A stretch of 64,000 bases of DNA from G963665545 sp963665545 (lineage in GTDB: Bacteria > Pseudomonadota > Gammaproteobacteria > Xanthomonadales > SZUA-36). Below are positions 18,009-27,139 of this stretch, piece by piece. The DNA is taken from assembly GCA_963665545.2 (NCBI GenBank), contig CAXXKZ010000004.1:1054001-1118000 (forward strand), read 5' to 3'. Both the position numbers and the translations under genes were made by a program. The notes under the pieces are model-generated. The model saw only the letters and a program-made list of their open reading frames with translations. It was not told the DNA's origin and ran no database searches. Numbering within the stretch: the first letter of the stretch is position 1; each line of letters begins with the position of its first letter.

Positions 18009-18012
18009 GGGA

Positions 18013-18927
18013 TCAATCCTCCAGGAAGAAGCTATCGGCACGGGACAACAGCAAGCGGGCCCGCTTTTGCGCCACCAGGTTGGCGAGGCGATTTGCGGGG
18101 TACAGATCGGCGTTGAACTCAAGGGCGAGGTCCAACAGCCGCTCGAACTCGGGGCGGTTCTGTTCGCCAATCGATACGGACTCGGCCAGTGAAACCAGCG
18201 AGCCCACCTTGATATCGCCGCCGAGCTCCACGGCCCTGGCAAAATGCGCACGGGCCAGTTCAGGGCCGCCACCTTGCATTGGCGAGCGGCCGCCCTGGTA
18301 AGAAATCATGAATTCGTGCAACGCGCCCCTGTCATAACTTTCATCGAGTTCGAGGCACCTGCGGATAATGGGCTCAATGAGGTTCAGGTCGGCGACCATG
18401 TCCATATCGGACTTGTCCGCGGCGATGGCCGCCGCCCAGGACAAGGAAAGCCAGTAGAGCTCCGGAATGTTTTCCGCCGAAAAGACGGCGAGCGTTGCTT
18501 CGGGGTTCTCTCTCAAGCCGGCCACGAATTGTGGCCGCTCCAACTCAGCCGCGCGCAGAGCATAGTTCCGCCCACGCCAATACAACTTCTTGGCCCGCGT
18601 TCGCAATTCAGCGGCGCGGCGTGGGTCGTCCAACTCCTTGTCCAGCGCCTCTATGTCGACATAAATATAGCTGTACTGCGTAAAGCCGCTCGCGGCGGTG
18701 AGTAGCAGACCTTTATGCTCGGGCACCTCCGCCAGCAGACCTTCCACGGTCTTGAGGCTAAAAGGCAATGCTTCGCCGACGAATTCAATGTCATCATCAG
18801 AGGCGTAGACGGACCCGCCTTCTGAAATGGCGTCGCCCAATTTGGATACGGCAATCTGCTTGGCCGAGCATCCACCAAGGGCCAGGAAACAGACCGCCAG
18901 GGTTGCAAGTTTAGATTGGTGTTTCAC
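18013..18927 (-). CDS. TRAP transporter TatT component (TPR lipoprotein)
   Basis: A 304-residue lipoprotein: the signal ends with LALGGC, making Cys20 the lipidated residue. The rest is helical with TPR-like repeats (YWRGRNYALRAAELE, LSLSWAAAIAADKSD, GPELARAHFARAVELG). Size, lipobox and position directly upstream of a TRAP receptor match the TatT family, first described in Treponema pallidum (Tp0956). There a trimer with a central pore binds the TatP receptor. The stop lies five bases before the receptor start, so translation is coupled. The upstream region holds two inverted repeats (18935-18958 and 19007-19040). Confidence 0.88.
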   Translation of the reverse strand: MKHQSKLATLAVCFLALGGCSAKQIAVSKLGDAISEGGSVYASDDDIEFVGEALPFSLKTVEGLLAEVPEHKGLLLTAASGFTQYSYIYVDIEALDKELDDPRRAAELRTRAKKLYWRGRNYALRAAELERPQFVAGLRENPEATLAVFSAENIPELYWLSLSWAAAIAADKSDMDMVADLNLIEPIIRRCLELDESYDRGALHEFMISYQGGRSPMQGGGPELARAHFARAVELGGDIKVGSLVSLAESVSIGEQNRPEFERLLDLALEFNADLYPANRLANLVAQKRARLLLSRADSFFLED

Positions 18928-18934
18928 TTCGCTC

Positions 18935-18958
18935 TCCCAGTTTGTTACAGCACTGGGA
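18935..18958. promoter_or_regulatory. Inverted repeat just upstream of the TatT start
   Basis: TCCCAGT (18935-18941) and ACTGGGA (18952-18958) form perfect 7-base arms, eight bases before the tatT start codon on the minus strand. It could sequester the translation start or be an operator. No known factor is recognised. Confidence 0.4.
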
Positions 18959-19006
18959 CAGAACTTAGGCGACCGCGGCCGCGATCACCTGAGGGATAGA
19001 TTATTT

Positions 19007-19040
19007 TTTTCCTAAGTTTGTTGAGGAGGTCTTAGGAAAA
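19007..19040. promoter_or_regulatory. AT-rich 10-base inverted repeat upstream of the TRAP operon
   Basis: TTTTCCTAAG (19007-19016) pairs with CTTAGGAAAA (19031-19040) across 14 bases. It lies between the end of the CadC-like gene (19088) and the TatT start (18927), so it could be an operator for the TRAP operon or part of a terminator for the CadC-like gene. No orthodox stem-plus-T-run is seen in the correct orientation. Confidence 0.4.
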
Positions 19041-19087
19041 CCTTTTGGCGTCTACATATTATTGTTTTTATGATCGTTAATTATCGT

Positions 19088-21064
19088 TCAGGAATTATCC
19101 GGCCCGCCGAACTTTTGCCAGTAATCAATCCATCCAATCCGTTTCGCCAGCTTCCTGAAACGCGAATCCTGCCGAAATTCGCGGGCTTCCTCGGTGAATA
19201 CAAACTCCAGTTGCAGGTGTTGACGGCGGGATTCGGGAAAGTTTTCGATGGCCTCATAGGCCTGGTCAATTCCGCCGATCAGGATCCACAGTCCGAATTC
19301 AATTCTGGGCATCATCGATTGACCGCGGGTTTTTGCATCCATGGCCATGGCCAGCGCTCCCTGGCGGTTTTCTTCCAGGAACACAGAATCTGCATCCTCG
19401 ATGAGCCAGTCCGGCGCGCCGGGAAAACCCTGGTGATATGCCGCCATCACAGACTTCAGTTCGTCGTATCGCTCCTGGCGCAACAGCAGCAGCATGTATC
19501 CGGGATTGATGGCGTCCCTGTATCCCAGCTGGGCCCCTATCGAAAAATGTTCAGCGGCGCGTACGTTGTCATTGACCCACAAGTAGGCTATCGCCAGGCG
19601 GTAATTCACAACCGGCGAGATCTCATCGAGTTCGCTGGCGCGTTTGGCGGCCTGCAGGCCGTCATGCTTGCGGCCGACATATGACAGAAACTGGGAATAC
19701 CACAGGTAGATATTCGGGCTCGCGGGCGCCAGCGTGAGCGCTTTGCGGAACCGCACTTCGGCCGCCACCCATTGCCAGCGCTTCCACGCCATGAACGCAT
19801 GAATGGCCTCCACCTCGCCAAGTTCCCGAGGACCGGCAAACTGTTGGCCTGACAGAACTGTACGCGCCTCCTGAAACATCTCCTCCATGGGCTCGGATGA
19901 ATAGAACGGCAACAGGATCAGCGCATTGGCCAGTCCAATGGTCGCGCGTGAGAAATCCGGATCTATAGCCAGTGCCTGGCGGTACAATTCGATACTCTTT
20001 CGCAGGGGTTGCTCACCGCGCAGCTTCCACAGGAAATTTCCGTTCATCAGGTACAACTGATAGGCCTCGATGTCGGGCGGTGCTTCATGCACCAGAGGTA
20101 CCTGCAAACTACCGCCCTTGAAATGCTTGCGCATGGCTTCAACGACGGCCGTGGTCATGTCCTCCTGTACATTGAACATGTCCCCCACGCCGCGCTGGTA
20201 GATCTCAGACCAGATCAGGTAACCGTCACTGACATCGCTCAGTAGTGCGTTGATATGCAGGGTATCGGCATCGTGTCGAATGGTACCCTCAAACACGGCG
20301 TCCACATTGAGCTTTTTTCCAATGGTGGGAACATCATCGTTGCGGTTTTTGAAGCTGTAGGAGGAACGGCGCGATACGACCTTCAGGCCCCTGATCTTGC
20401 TCAAAGACATGGTCAATTCGTCGGTCAGGCCATCGGTAAAAAACTCGCTGTCATTGTTTTCGGACAGGTTTTCAAATGGCAGCACGGCGATTGAGGTGGC
20501 GCCGGCAGTACCTTCACCCGCCTCTGTCAGGAAATCGAACCATTCGGTGATATCAGAGAAAGCCGCGGGGGATCCCGGTTCTATCCGCGCCTCCTTCCCT
20601 GAAAAGTAAATGAGCGCTGCGCCAAGCAACAGCAGAGCAGCCAGCACAACAGGCCAAAGCTTGATTTGCCGCGACAACAGGGAGGTGGCCGGCTGATCGT
20701 CGGCAAGAGGCAAAACCGGCATCAGCAGGCGGTAGCCGACTTTGGGCAAAGTCTGAATATACAGGGGCGTCATGCGGTCATCACCCAGCGTGGTGCGCAA
20801 TACGGATATCGCGCGGGACAGCACTTCGTCCGTGACCGGGGTACCGTGCCAAACTTCCGAAATCAATTCGTCGCGCCTGATTACGGTGTTTTGCCGGCCG
20901 GCAAGGTAGACCAGCACTTCCATCACCTTGGGTTCAAGGTGACACTGTTCGTCCTGGCCTTTCAGCAAACCCTGGTCGGGGTAGACACGCCAGCCTCCCA
21001 GCTGAAAACCCTGATTCAGATCGATGTTCACGCTGTAAGTATATCCAAACCGGTAGCTTGCCAC
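19088..21064 (-). CDS. CadC-like membrane regulator: winged helix, TM, FlgO/TolB-like domain and TPRs
   Basis: A 658-residue protein. Residues about 20-115 form an OmpR/PhoB-type winged helix (RRDELISEVWHG, ISVLRTTLGDD, TLPKVGYRLL). One transmembrane helix lies near 135-155 (WPVVLAALLLLGAALIYF). Next is the domain SIAVLPFENLSENNDSEFFTDG common to TPR-type adenylate cyclase and CadC relatives, then TPR repeats to the end. In CadC the cytoplasmic winged helix binds DNA while the periplasmic part senses a ligand or partner. The start is GTG 21064, or GTG 21031 for a shorter N-terminus; neither has a strong ribosome-binding site. It diverges from the AraC-type gene and lies next to the TRAP operon, so either may be its target. 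Confidence 0.85.
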   Translation of the reverse strand: MASYRFGYTYSVNIDLNQGFQLGGWRVYPDQGLLKGQDEQCHLEPKVMEVLVYLAGRQNTVIRRDELISEVWHGTPVTDEVLSRAISVLRTTLGDDRMTPLYIQTLPKVGYRLLMPVLPLADDQPATSLLSRQIKLWPVVLAALLLLGAALIYFSGKEARIEPGSPAAFSDITEWFDFLTEAGEGTAGATSIAVLPFENLSENNDSEFFTDGLTDELTMSLSKIRGLKVVSRRSSYSFKNRNDDVPTIGKKLNVDAVFEGTIRHDADTLHINALLSDVSDGYLIWSEIYQRGVGDMFNVQEDMTTAVVEAMRKHFKGGSLQVPLVHEAPPDIEAYQLYLMNGNFLWKLRGEQPLRKSIELYRQALAIDPDFSRATIGLANALILLPFYSSEPMEEMFQEARTVLSGQQFAGPRELGEVEAIHAFMAWKRWQWVAAEVRFRKALTLAPASPNIYLWYSQFLSYVGRKHDGLQAAKRASELDEISPVVNYRLAIAYLWVNDNVRAAEHFSIGAQLGYRDAINPGYMLLLLRQERYDELKSVMAAYHQGFPGAPDWLIEDADSVFLEENRQGALAMAMDAKTRGQSMMPRIEFGLWILIGGIDQAYEAIENFPESRRQHLQLEFVFTEEAREFRQDSRFRKLAKRIGWIDYWQKFGGPDNS

Positions 21065-21296
21065 GCATTTGACCCACCAGGCCGGTTATACAAAAACCAC
21101 GGCACACACCGGCGCTGTCACCCCGATCCAGCGCTTTGGCAGCGCAGGCATAGCCGGGGCTGGGGTGTGCCGAAGGCAGGAAGTCAGGTGCTGGTTTGAG
21201 AAAGGATAGGGGTCAGAGTCAAGCGTCAGAGTAATATTGTAGGATTGTATTATTGCTCGGACAGCTACTCTGGCCGCTAGCGGACCTATTGTTGAA
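21065..21296. other. Divergent intergenic region, hairpin-rich
   Basis: This 232-base gap must carry promoters for the CadC-like and AraC-type regulators. From 21119 to 21171 there is a GC-rich block with CACCCC matched by GGGGTG and an internal AGCGC...AGCGC direct repeat. It is followed by GGATAGGGGTCAGAGTC at about 21205, a phrase of a kind often met in dispersed proteobacterial repeats. No gene was found. Confidence 0.4.
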
Positions 21297-22406
21297 ATGA
21301 CACTCCAATTCACTCAGCTCCTTTTGGCTATCGCTGTGTTCCAGTCGATTTTATTCGGTCTGTTCGCCATCGCGGGCAAAAAGTACGTCCATCGTAGTTA
21401 CGCAATCCTGGGATTCCTGCTGCTGTTTCAAGGGCTGGTCATGTTGGACGAATTGGTGCAGGCCACTGACTACCGCCAGTTCATGAATATTGGCAATACG
21501 TTCGTCACTTTGCTATCGCCCTTTTTCTATTTCTACGTGCGTTCCGTGACTGACGCCGATTATCGGCTGGGCAAGACACAGTGGGCACACGGCTTGCCTT
21601 TTTTGGCCATAGTGGTTTATGTCATCGTGGCTTATCACAGCAAAACTGAGGATGAGCAGTGGCAATTCATGTCTCAGGCTTGGCAAGGTGATGTTTGGCA
21701 TTCCCTGATCATCCCGCTTGCCCTGCATCTTCAGTTTCTTGTGTACGCCGTCCTCTCAATACGCTACCTGACACGCTTCAATTTGTCGTTTAGGGACCGG
21801 TTTTCACAGATTGAAACCCGCGATCTTTCCTGGTTGCGCTTGCTAATTGTTGGTTATCTGGTGATCTGGATAAACAGTTTTCTCTACAATTTTCTCGGCC
21901 TGGCCATTGACACCGCGATGCGATTTAGTGCTGTTCAAAACGTCTATTCCCTGATTTTCATCAATGTTCTTATCTACAAGGTCTTTATCAGTGACAAGCT
22001 GGATTTTGTGCCGCCCGTGCCTCAGCCGGAAAAAGCTCCTGCGGCCGTCTATGGTGACCAGGTTGAGCGATTGATTGGCAGACTGCGGGAACTGATGAGT
22101 AGAGACAAACCCTTTTTATCTCCGAGGCTGACCATCGAAGAACTTGCCCAACTGGCTGACATGGAAGTCCATGATTTGTCAAAGTTGCTGAACGATGACC
22201 TGGGACAGAATTTTTACGATTTTGTCAATCGCTACCGGATTGAGCACAGCAAGTTTTTGTTGGCCGTGAGAAAGGATATGTCTGTACTGGACTTGATGCT
22301 GGAGTCTGGATTCAACTCAAAGTCGTCTTTCAATTCTGCATTCAAGAAATACACAGCGCAAACCCCAACACAATTCCGCCGCACCGAGGCTGAGGCGTTC
22401 GAATAA
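21297..22406 (+). CDS. Membrane-bound AraC-family transcriptional regulator
   Basis: A 369-residue protein. Residues 1-245 contain about seven hydrophobic helices (LLLAIAVFQSILFGLFAI, SYAILGFLLLFQGLVML and others). The C-terminal 110 residues carry an AraC-type double helix-turn-helix: LTIEELAQLADMEVHDLSKLL is the first and MLESGFNSKSSFNSAFKKYT the second, ending in the usual TPTQFRR. Such seven-helix AraC proteins sense an unknown signal in the membrane. The start is ATG 21297 without a clear ribosome-binding site. It is followed by an ABC transporter operon on the same strand, with a 145-base gap, and probably controls it. Confidence 0.88.
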   Translation: MTLQFTQLLLAIAVFQSILFGLFAIAGKKYVHRSYAILGFLLLFQGLVMLDELVQATDYRQFMNIGNTFVTLLSPFFYFYVRSVTDADYRLGKTQWAHGLPFLAIVVYVIVAYHSKTEDEQWQFMSQAWQGDVWHSLIIPLALHLQFLVYAVLSIRYLTRFNLSFRDRFSQIETRDLSWLRLLIVGYLVIWINSFLYNFLGLAIDTAMRFSAVQNVYSLIFINVLIYKVFISDKLDFVPPVPQPEKAPAAVYGDQVERLIGRLRELMSRDKPFLSPRLTIEELAQLADMEVHDLSKLLNDDLGQNFYDFVNRYRIEHSKFLLAVRKDMSVLDLMLESGFNSKSSFNSAFKKYTAQTPTQFRRTEAEAFE

Positions 22407-22551
22407 TAAACTCATACTTGCGTCAACCTATTGAATCTATGGTGTAAGAATCGCACCCGCCGATTTCCTGGTCCGAATTGATTGCTCGGACGACTGAAGC
22501 CTGTCAAGTCTCAATTCTGATTCCCGGCTCAAGAACAACCGGGAAATCATT

Positions 22552-23454
22552 GTGTCATTGACGATCACGGACCTGAATAAAACCTACCCCAATGGTGTAA
22601 AGGCGCTGCATGGCGTCAGCCTGGTATTGCAAAACGGCATGTTTGGTCTGTTGGGCCCAAACGGCGCCGGTAAGTCAACACTGATGCGTACACTGGCCAC
22701 ACTGCAGCAACCTAACTCAGATCTCATCAATCTCAACGGCATTGATGTGTTGGCGCAGCCACACGAAGTTCGATGCCGGCTCGGCTACCTGCCACAGGAC
22801 TTTGGTGTACCCCAAGGCATTAGCGCCAGCCAGTTGCTGGACTACATCGCGGTCGTCAAGGGTGTCCGGTCCCGATTGGAGAGAGATCGCCTGGTGACCA
22901 CGCTGTTGCATCAAACCAATTTGTATGAGGTCCGCAATCGAGCGGTGTCCCGCTATTCGGGTGGGATGCGGCAGCGATTTGGAATAGCCCAGGCGCTCAT
23001 AGGCCAGCCAGACCTCATCATTGCCGATGAGCCTACCGCGGGTTTGGACCCGGAAGAGCGTCACCGTTTTCATAACCTTTTGTGTGAATTGGGCGAGGAT
23101 CGAATTGTGATTCTGTCAACGCACATAGTAGAAGACATTGAAAACCTGTGTCCTCATATGGCCGTGCTGCATGAGGGCAGGCTGAAATTTACCGGAACCC
23201 CTGAGTCGTGCAGGGAGATGGTGGCAGGCAAAATATGGAAAAGGCAGGCAGGCAAAAAAGAAATTGCCAGTATTGGCAACGCGCACAAGCTGATTTCCAC
23301 GCTTGCCCGGGCCGGAAAATTCGAAGTCAGGGTGTTCTCAGACTCTGATTTGAACGCCGGTGCTGCCTCTGCCGGGTCGACTTCTTTCGGGTATGAGCCG
23401 GTCAGGGCGAGTCTGGAAGACGCCTATTTCAATATCATTCGTCACACCGCCTGA
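22552..23454 (+). CDS. ABC transporter ATP-binding protein
   Basis: A 300-residue ATPase. Walker A is GPNGAGKST (about residue 37), the signature is YSGGMRQRFGIAQAL and Walker B is LIIADEPTAGLD. An H-loop His lies in LSTHIVED. The GTG at 22552 is the start (GTG-TCA-TTG-ACG); a weak purine run precedes it. The downstream permease/M1 gene begins 16 bases after the stop. This ATPase and the following ABC-2 permease form one exporter-type complex; the substrate is unknown. Confidence 0.93.
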   Translation: MSLTITDLNKTYPNGVKALHGVSLVLQNGMFGLLGPNGAGKSTLMRTLATLQQPNSDLINLNGIDVLAQPHEVRCRLGYLPQDFGVPQGISASQLLDYIAVVKGVRSRLERDRLVTTLLHQTNLYEVRNRAVSRYSGGMRQRFGIAQALIGQPDLIIADEPTAGLDPEERHRFHNLLCELGEDRIVILSTHIVEDIENLCPHMAVLHEGRLKFTGTPESCREMVAGKIWKRQAGKKEIASIGNAHKLISTLARAGKFEVRVFSDSDLNAGAASAGSTSFGYEPVRASLEDAYFNIIRHTA

Positions 23455-23469
23455 GACCGGGTTCACAGC

Positions 23470-26400
23470 ATGTACAAGTTTGCCCGATTCGAGTTCGTAC
23501 AGCGTCTGCACCAGCCGCTGTTTTATGTGTTCTTTGGCCTGATCTTTATGTTCTCCCTGTTGCCGTTGATCAACGACAACATCGTTATCTGGCAAAGCAT
23601 CCAACATTTTTCACGAACCTCGCCCTACCTGATCGTGCGCCACGGAATAATGATCAGCATTGGGGGCACGCTGTTCGCAGGTTTGTTGGCCGGGGCAAGT
23701 CTAACGCGCGAATTGGACAACCGTTTTGCCAATCTCTTGTATGCGGCACCCATCGTTCCCTGGCGTTATGTGTTGGGGAGGTTCTTCGGTGCCTTTCTGG
23801 TTTCGCTGCTCATGCTGTCAAGCGTGATTCTGGCCATAGTGTTGGCTGCGATTGTTCGCGAGGGCAGTTTTCCCCCGGTGGCCGCGCTTGCAGTGCTCTT
23901 TTTTGCCTACCTGCTGCCGAATGTCTTCATCGTATCTGCAGTGGTATTCAGCATTACCAGCCTGTCGCGCCGTTCCGCCGTGGCACCGGTCGCGTCAATT
24001 GCCTTGCTGTTGCTATTCCTTCAGCCTGTCGTGGATCTCAAATGGCCTTACCGCTGATTCTGGTGGCTTTTTGCTGGCCGTGTCCGACCCATTTGGCTGG
24101 TCTGGATTCATTCAGGCCACCGAATACTGGTCGCTTGCGGAGAAAAATCGGCTGATTCCTTCTCTGGGAACAACCCTGTGGATTAATCGTTTGTTTTGGT
24201 GTTCAATCGCCGCGGCCAGCGTTGCCGCCGTCATTGCTTTTTACCGATTCGACTTTCAGCGGTCCACGCAAAGCGCTCGAAAAGCAGGCAACCGAAGTGA
24301 GTCCGGTGTTCACTCAGCTGCCACAGGCGAGGAGCGGCCGGCCGCCGGCCACAATTTTGAGCCTGCACCTGGTCAGACTGAGGCCAACGGTGAATCAGTA
24401 TTCCAAAAGCTCAAGAGCGCCCGCGCCTTATCCATAATCCGGGTAGACCTGCGCATTCTTAAAACGACGCCATTCATACTGCTGGGCAGTTTGGGGTTGT
24501 TGAATTATCTGAACACGTTGGTTATTGGTCTGCCGCCTACCTTCGGCTTTGTGCCTCTGGCGACCAGCACTATTGTGGCCACTGCCACGTCGTCCAATGT
24601 GCCACTGATGATGTTTCTGTTGATGATCTATAGCACCGGTGAATTAACCTGGCGCGATCGGAGTTCCGGCTTCAGTCACCTGGCAGGTAGTTTTCCGCTG
24701 ACCCCTACAGAAGTAATCAGAGCCCGGTTGTGCACGCTGCTTCTGCTGCTGTTGTTGGCCACGCTGGGGGTTTTGTTGGTGGGTTGCGCCTTTCAGCTGT
24801 TCAGCGGTCACGGCCAGCCGGACCTCGGCGTGTTTCTGCCCGTCCTTACATTCACGACGATTGTGCCTGCTGTCCACTGGCTGTGTCTGGGCGTATTCGT
24901 CCAAGGCCTGGTGCCCAATCGCTACACGGGTTACTTCGTGTTGCTGTTTGTCTTCGTCTTCTCGCTGTTGGCGAATCAATTCGGCTTGGAACACCGGCTG
25001 TTTTCCTTCGGCGGCGTTCCGAATGCGCCCTACACAGATTTTGGCGGATACGCCCATTTTCTGAAGCCGCTGTTGTGGTATCACGGCTATTGGCTGCTGG
25101 TCGATGCTTTACTGGTTGTCCTGGCGGTCATGTTGTGGCAAGGCGAGCAAGCTGATCGATTGCTTGTTCGCCTCAAAGTATTGACCCGGTCTCTAGCCAC
25201 CCGGCCACCGGCGGCAAGGGCCGGTCTTTTTGCCACCGTGGTCGCCACCTTGGTGGCCGGCATCGTCATGGTGGGTGCGATTATTGTTCATAACACCGTT
25301 ACCCTGCGGAAGCTTGAGACCCGCGGCAGCCTTATTAGCCGTGCCGTGGCATACGAACGCAAGTACGTACAGGTCGCCCGCCAGTCGCAACCGCGTGTGA
25401 CTGCAGTTGATCTCGATGTGGATTTTTACCCCAACCTGCTCAGGCTCGAAACGGGCGGTGTCATGACCTTGCGCAACAAGGGTACGAAGGCCGTGCACCG
25501 GGTGCATGTAGGTTTGTTAGGCGAAGGCATTTTGCAACTGGAATTGTCGGGCGCTGTGCTGGAGGACAAAGATGCCATTCACGGCCATCACGTTTTTGCC
25601 TTCACCACGCCATTGCTTCCCGGCCAGGAAGCCCAGCTTCGATTTCGCAACGTATTTCAGGAGAGCGGATTCGGCGATCGTCAGGCCAATACCCAGGTCC
25701 TGGGTAACGGTTCAAACATCAACAACGCGTTCATCAATACCGCCAGGTACTTTCCGAACATTGGCTACAATCGCTTTCAGCAGCTCAATGACGCCTCATT
25801 GCGCGAAGAATATGGGCTGGGCACGGAGACCACTGATAAAGGCGCCGAAGGCAACAATCTCGTCGGTGGAAACGCTGACTGGATTGAATTCAAGGCTACC
25901 CTCAGCACGGCAGAATCCCAGCGGGCGGTATCATCCGGCGACATGATCGAGGAATGGCGCAGCGAAGGCCGCTACCATGCGCGATTTGAGGCCCGGGTGC
26001 CGGTGCTGAATTTGTACAGTTTCAGTTCGGCACAATTCAAAACCCGACGCATTCAGGCCGACCAGGCTGAGGTCCTGCTTCACCACCACCCTGATCACAT
26101 CGCCAATCTCGCTGAGATTGAAGATGCTGTGCGCGTTAGCTTCGATACGGCCGTTGAACAGTTTGGGGAATATCCATATCAGCAAATGCAAATCGTAGAA
26201 TTTCCCAACTACCGGTTGCAGGGGCAATCCTACCCCGGACTGTTGACGCTTACTGCAGGGTTTGGAATGCTGCAGAAGCACGATCCTCAAGCGCAGATTG
26301 ATTTCCTGACCTGGGTTGTATCGCACGAAATCGGACACCAGTGGTGGTTCAATCAGCTTTCTCCGGCACAGAGCCCAGGCGCGACCCTGCTGACGGAGAG

Positions 26401-27097
26401 TATTTCGCAATACCTCCACTTGCAGGTCGCCAACAAACTCTTCGGTGAAGCGTATCGAGACCGTGTGCTGGAAGACCAGCTGGCCAGGTATTTGGCGGGC
26501 CGGGGCAGGGAAAGCGTGCTGGAATACCCGCTGGCCGCCAATACTGACCAGGTGACCGCAGATCAGCCTTATGTGCCATATCACAAAGGCACCCTGGCTC
26601 TGCACGCCATTTCAACCATGCTGGGTGTTGAACGGTTTTCGGCCGTATTTAGGGATCTCATGCGGGCCTACCGCTATTCGAAGTCGTACCCGCATGCGGA
26701 AGAGCTGGTAGATCGACTGCTGGCTGTCGCTAATGACGAGGAAGACCAACAAATCAGGCAATGGCTGAATGAAAGAGTTTGGTACGCAAACGCCATTGAG
26801 TCCTATTCCGTCAGTCCAGAGGGCAACGGCAGCGTGCGGCTTGATGTCGTGATCAACAGTGAACGGCACCGGGATGATGGCAAGGGCAATCTGACCCCCC
26901 TACCTGGCGTTTATCCCATCGAATTGTACGCCCGGGACGCTAACAATGTGGTCATTTACACCGAGAAAATCATGACCAATCAGGGCAAACACACTGTCAC
27001 ATTGCCGTTGGCCGTTCTGCCAGCCAGCCTGGTTTTGGATCCACAATGGCTGTTGCTGGAGGCTGAGCGCGGAGACAATACGCTTGAGCTGAATTGA
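23470..27097 (+). CDS. ABC-2 permease fused to M1-family aminopeptidase, with one frameshift near 24055
   Basis: The first frame (195 residues) has four to five transmembrane helices and stops at TGA 24055-24057. The +1 frame continues without a gap from WPYR into DSGGFLLAVSDPFGW and on to 27097. Skipping one base at 24055 yields a 1208-residue protein: two blocks of membrane helices, then an M1 gluzincin domain with HEIGHQWWF at about residue 952 and the distal zinc ligand Glu in TESISQYLHL. This permease/aminopeptidase fusion is a known family found next to an ABC ATPase. Either the base is a sequencing error, the gene is newly broken, or a +1 shift occurs; CGC-TGA is not a classic shift site. 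The exact substrate is unknown. The 1081-residue frame starting at 23852 is spurious before the shift point. Confidence 0.85.
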
Positions 27098-27139
27098 TAA
27101 AATATATTCGGCCCCTTTTTATTCGGATAGGCTGTGATC

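Noticed and set aside
21205..21221. GGATAGGGGTCAGAGTC compared with GATAGGGGTC near 62066 as a third repeat family
   Set aside because: The match is too short (about ten bases) to claim a repeat from this window alone.
24050..24060. Programmed +1 frameshift site in the ABC/M1 gene
   Set aside because: The local codons (TAC-CGC-TGA) do not match the classical CTT-TGA type and no stimulatory Shine-Dalgarno-like element is evident, so a mutation or error is simpler.
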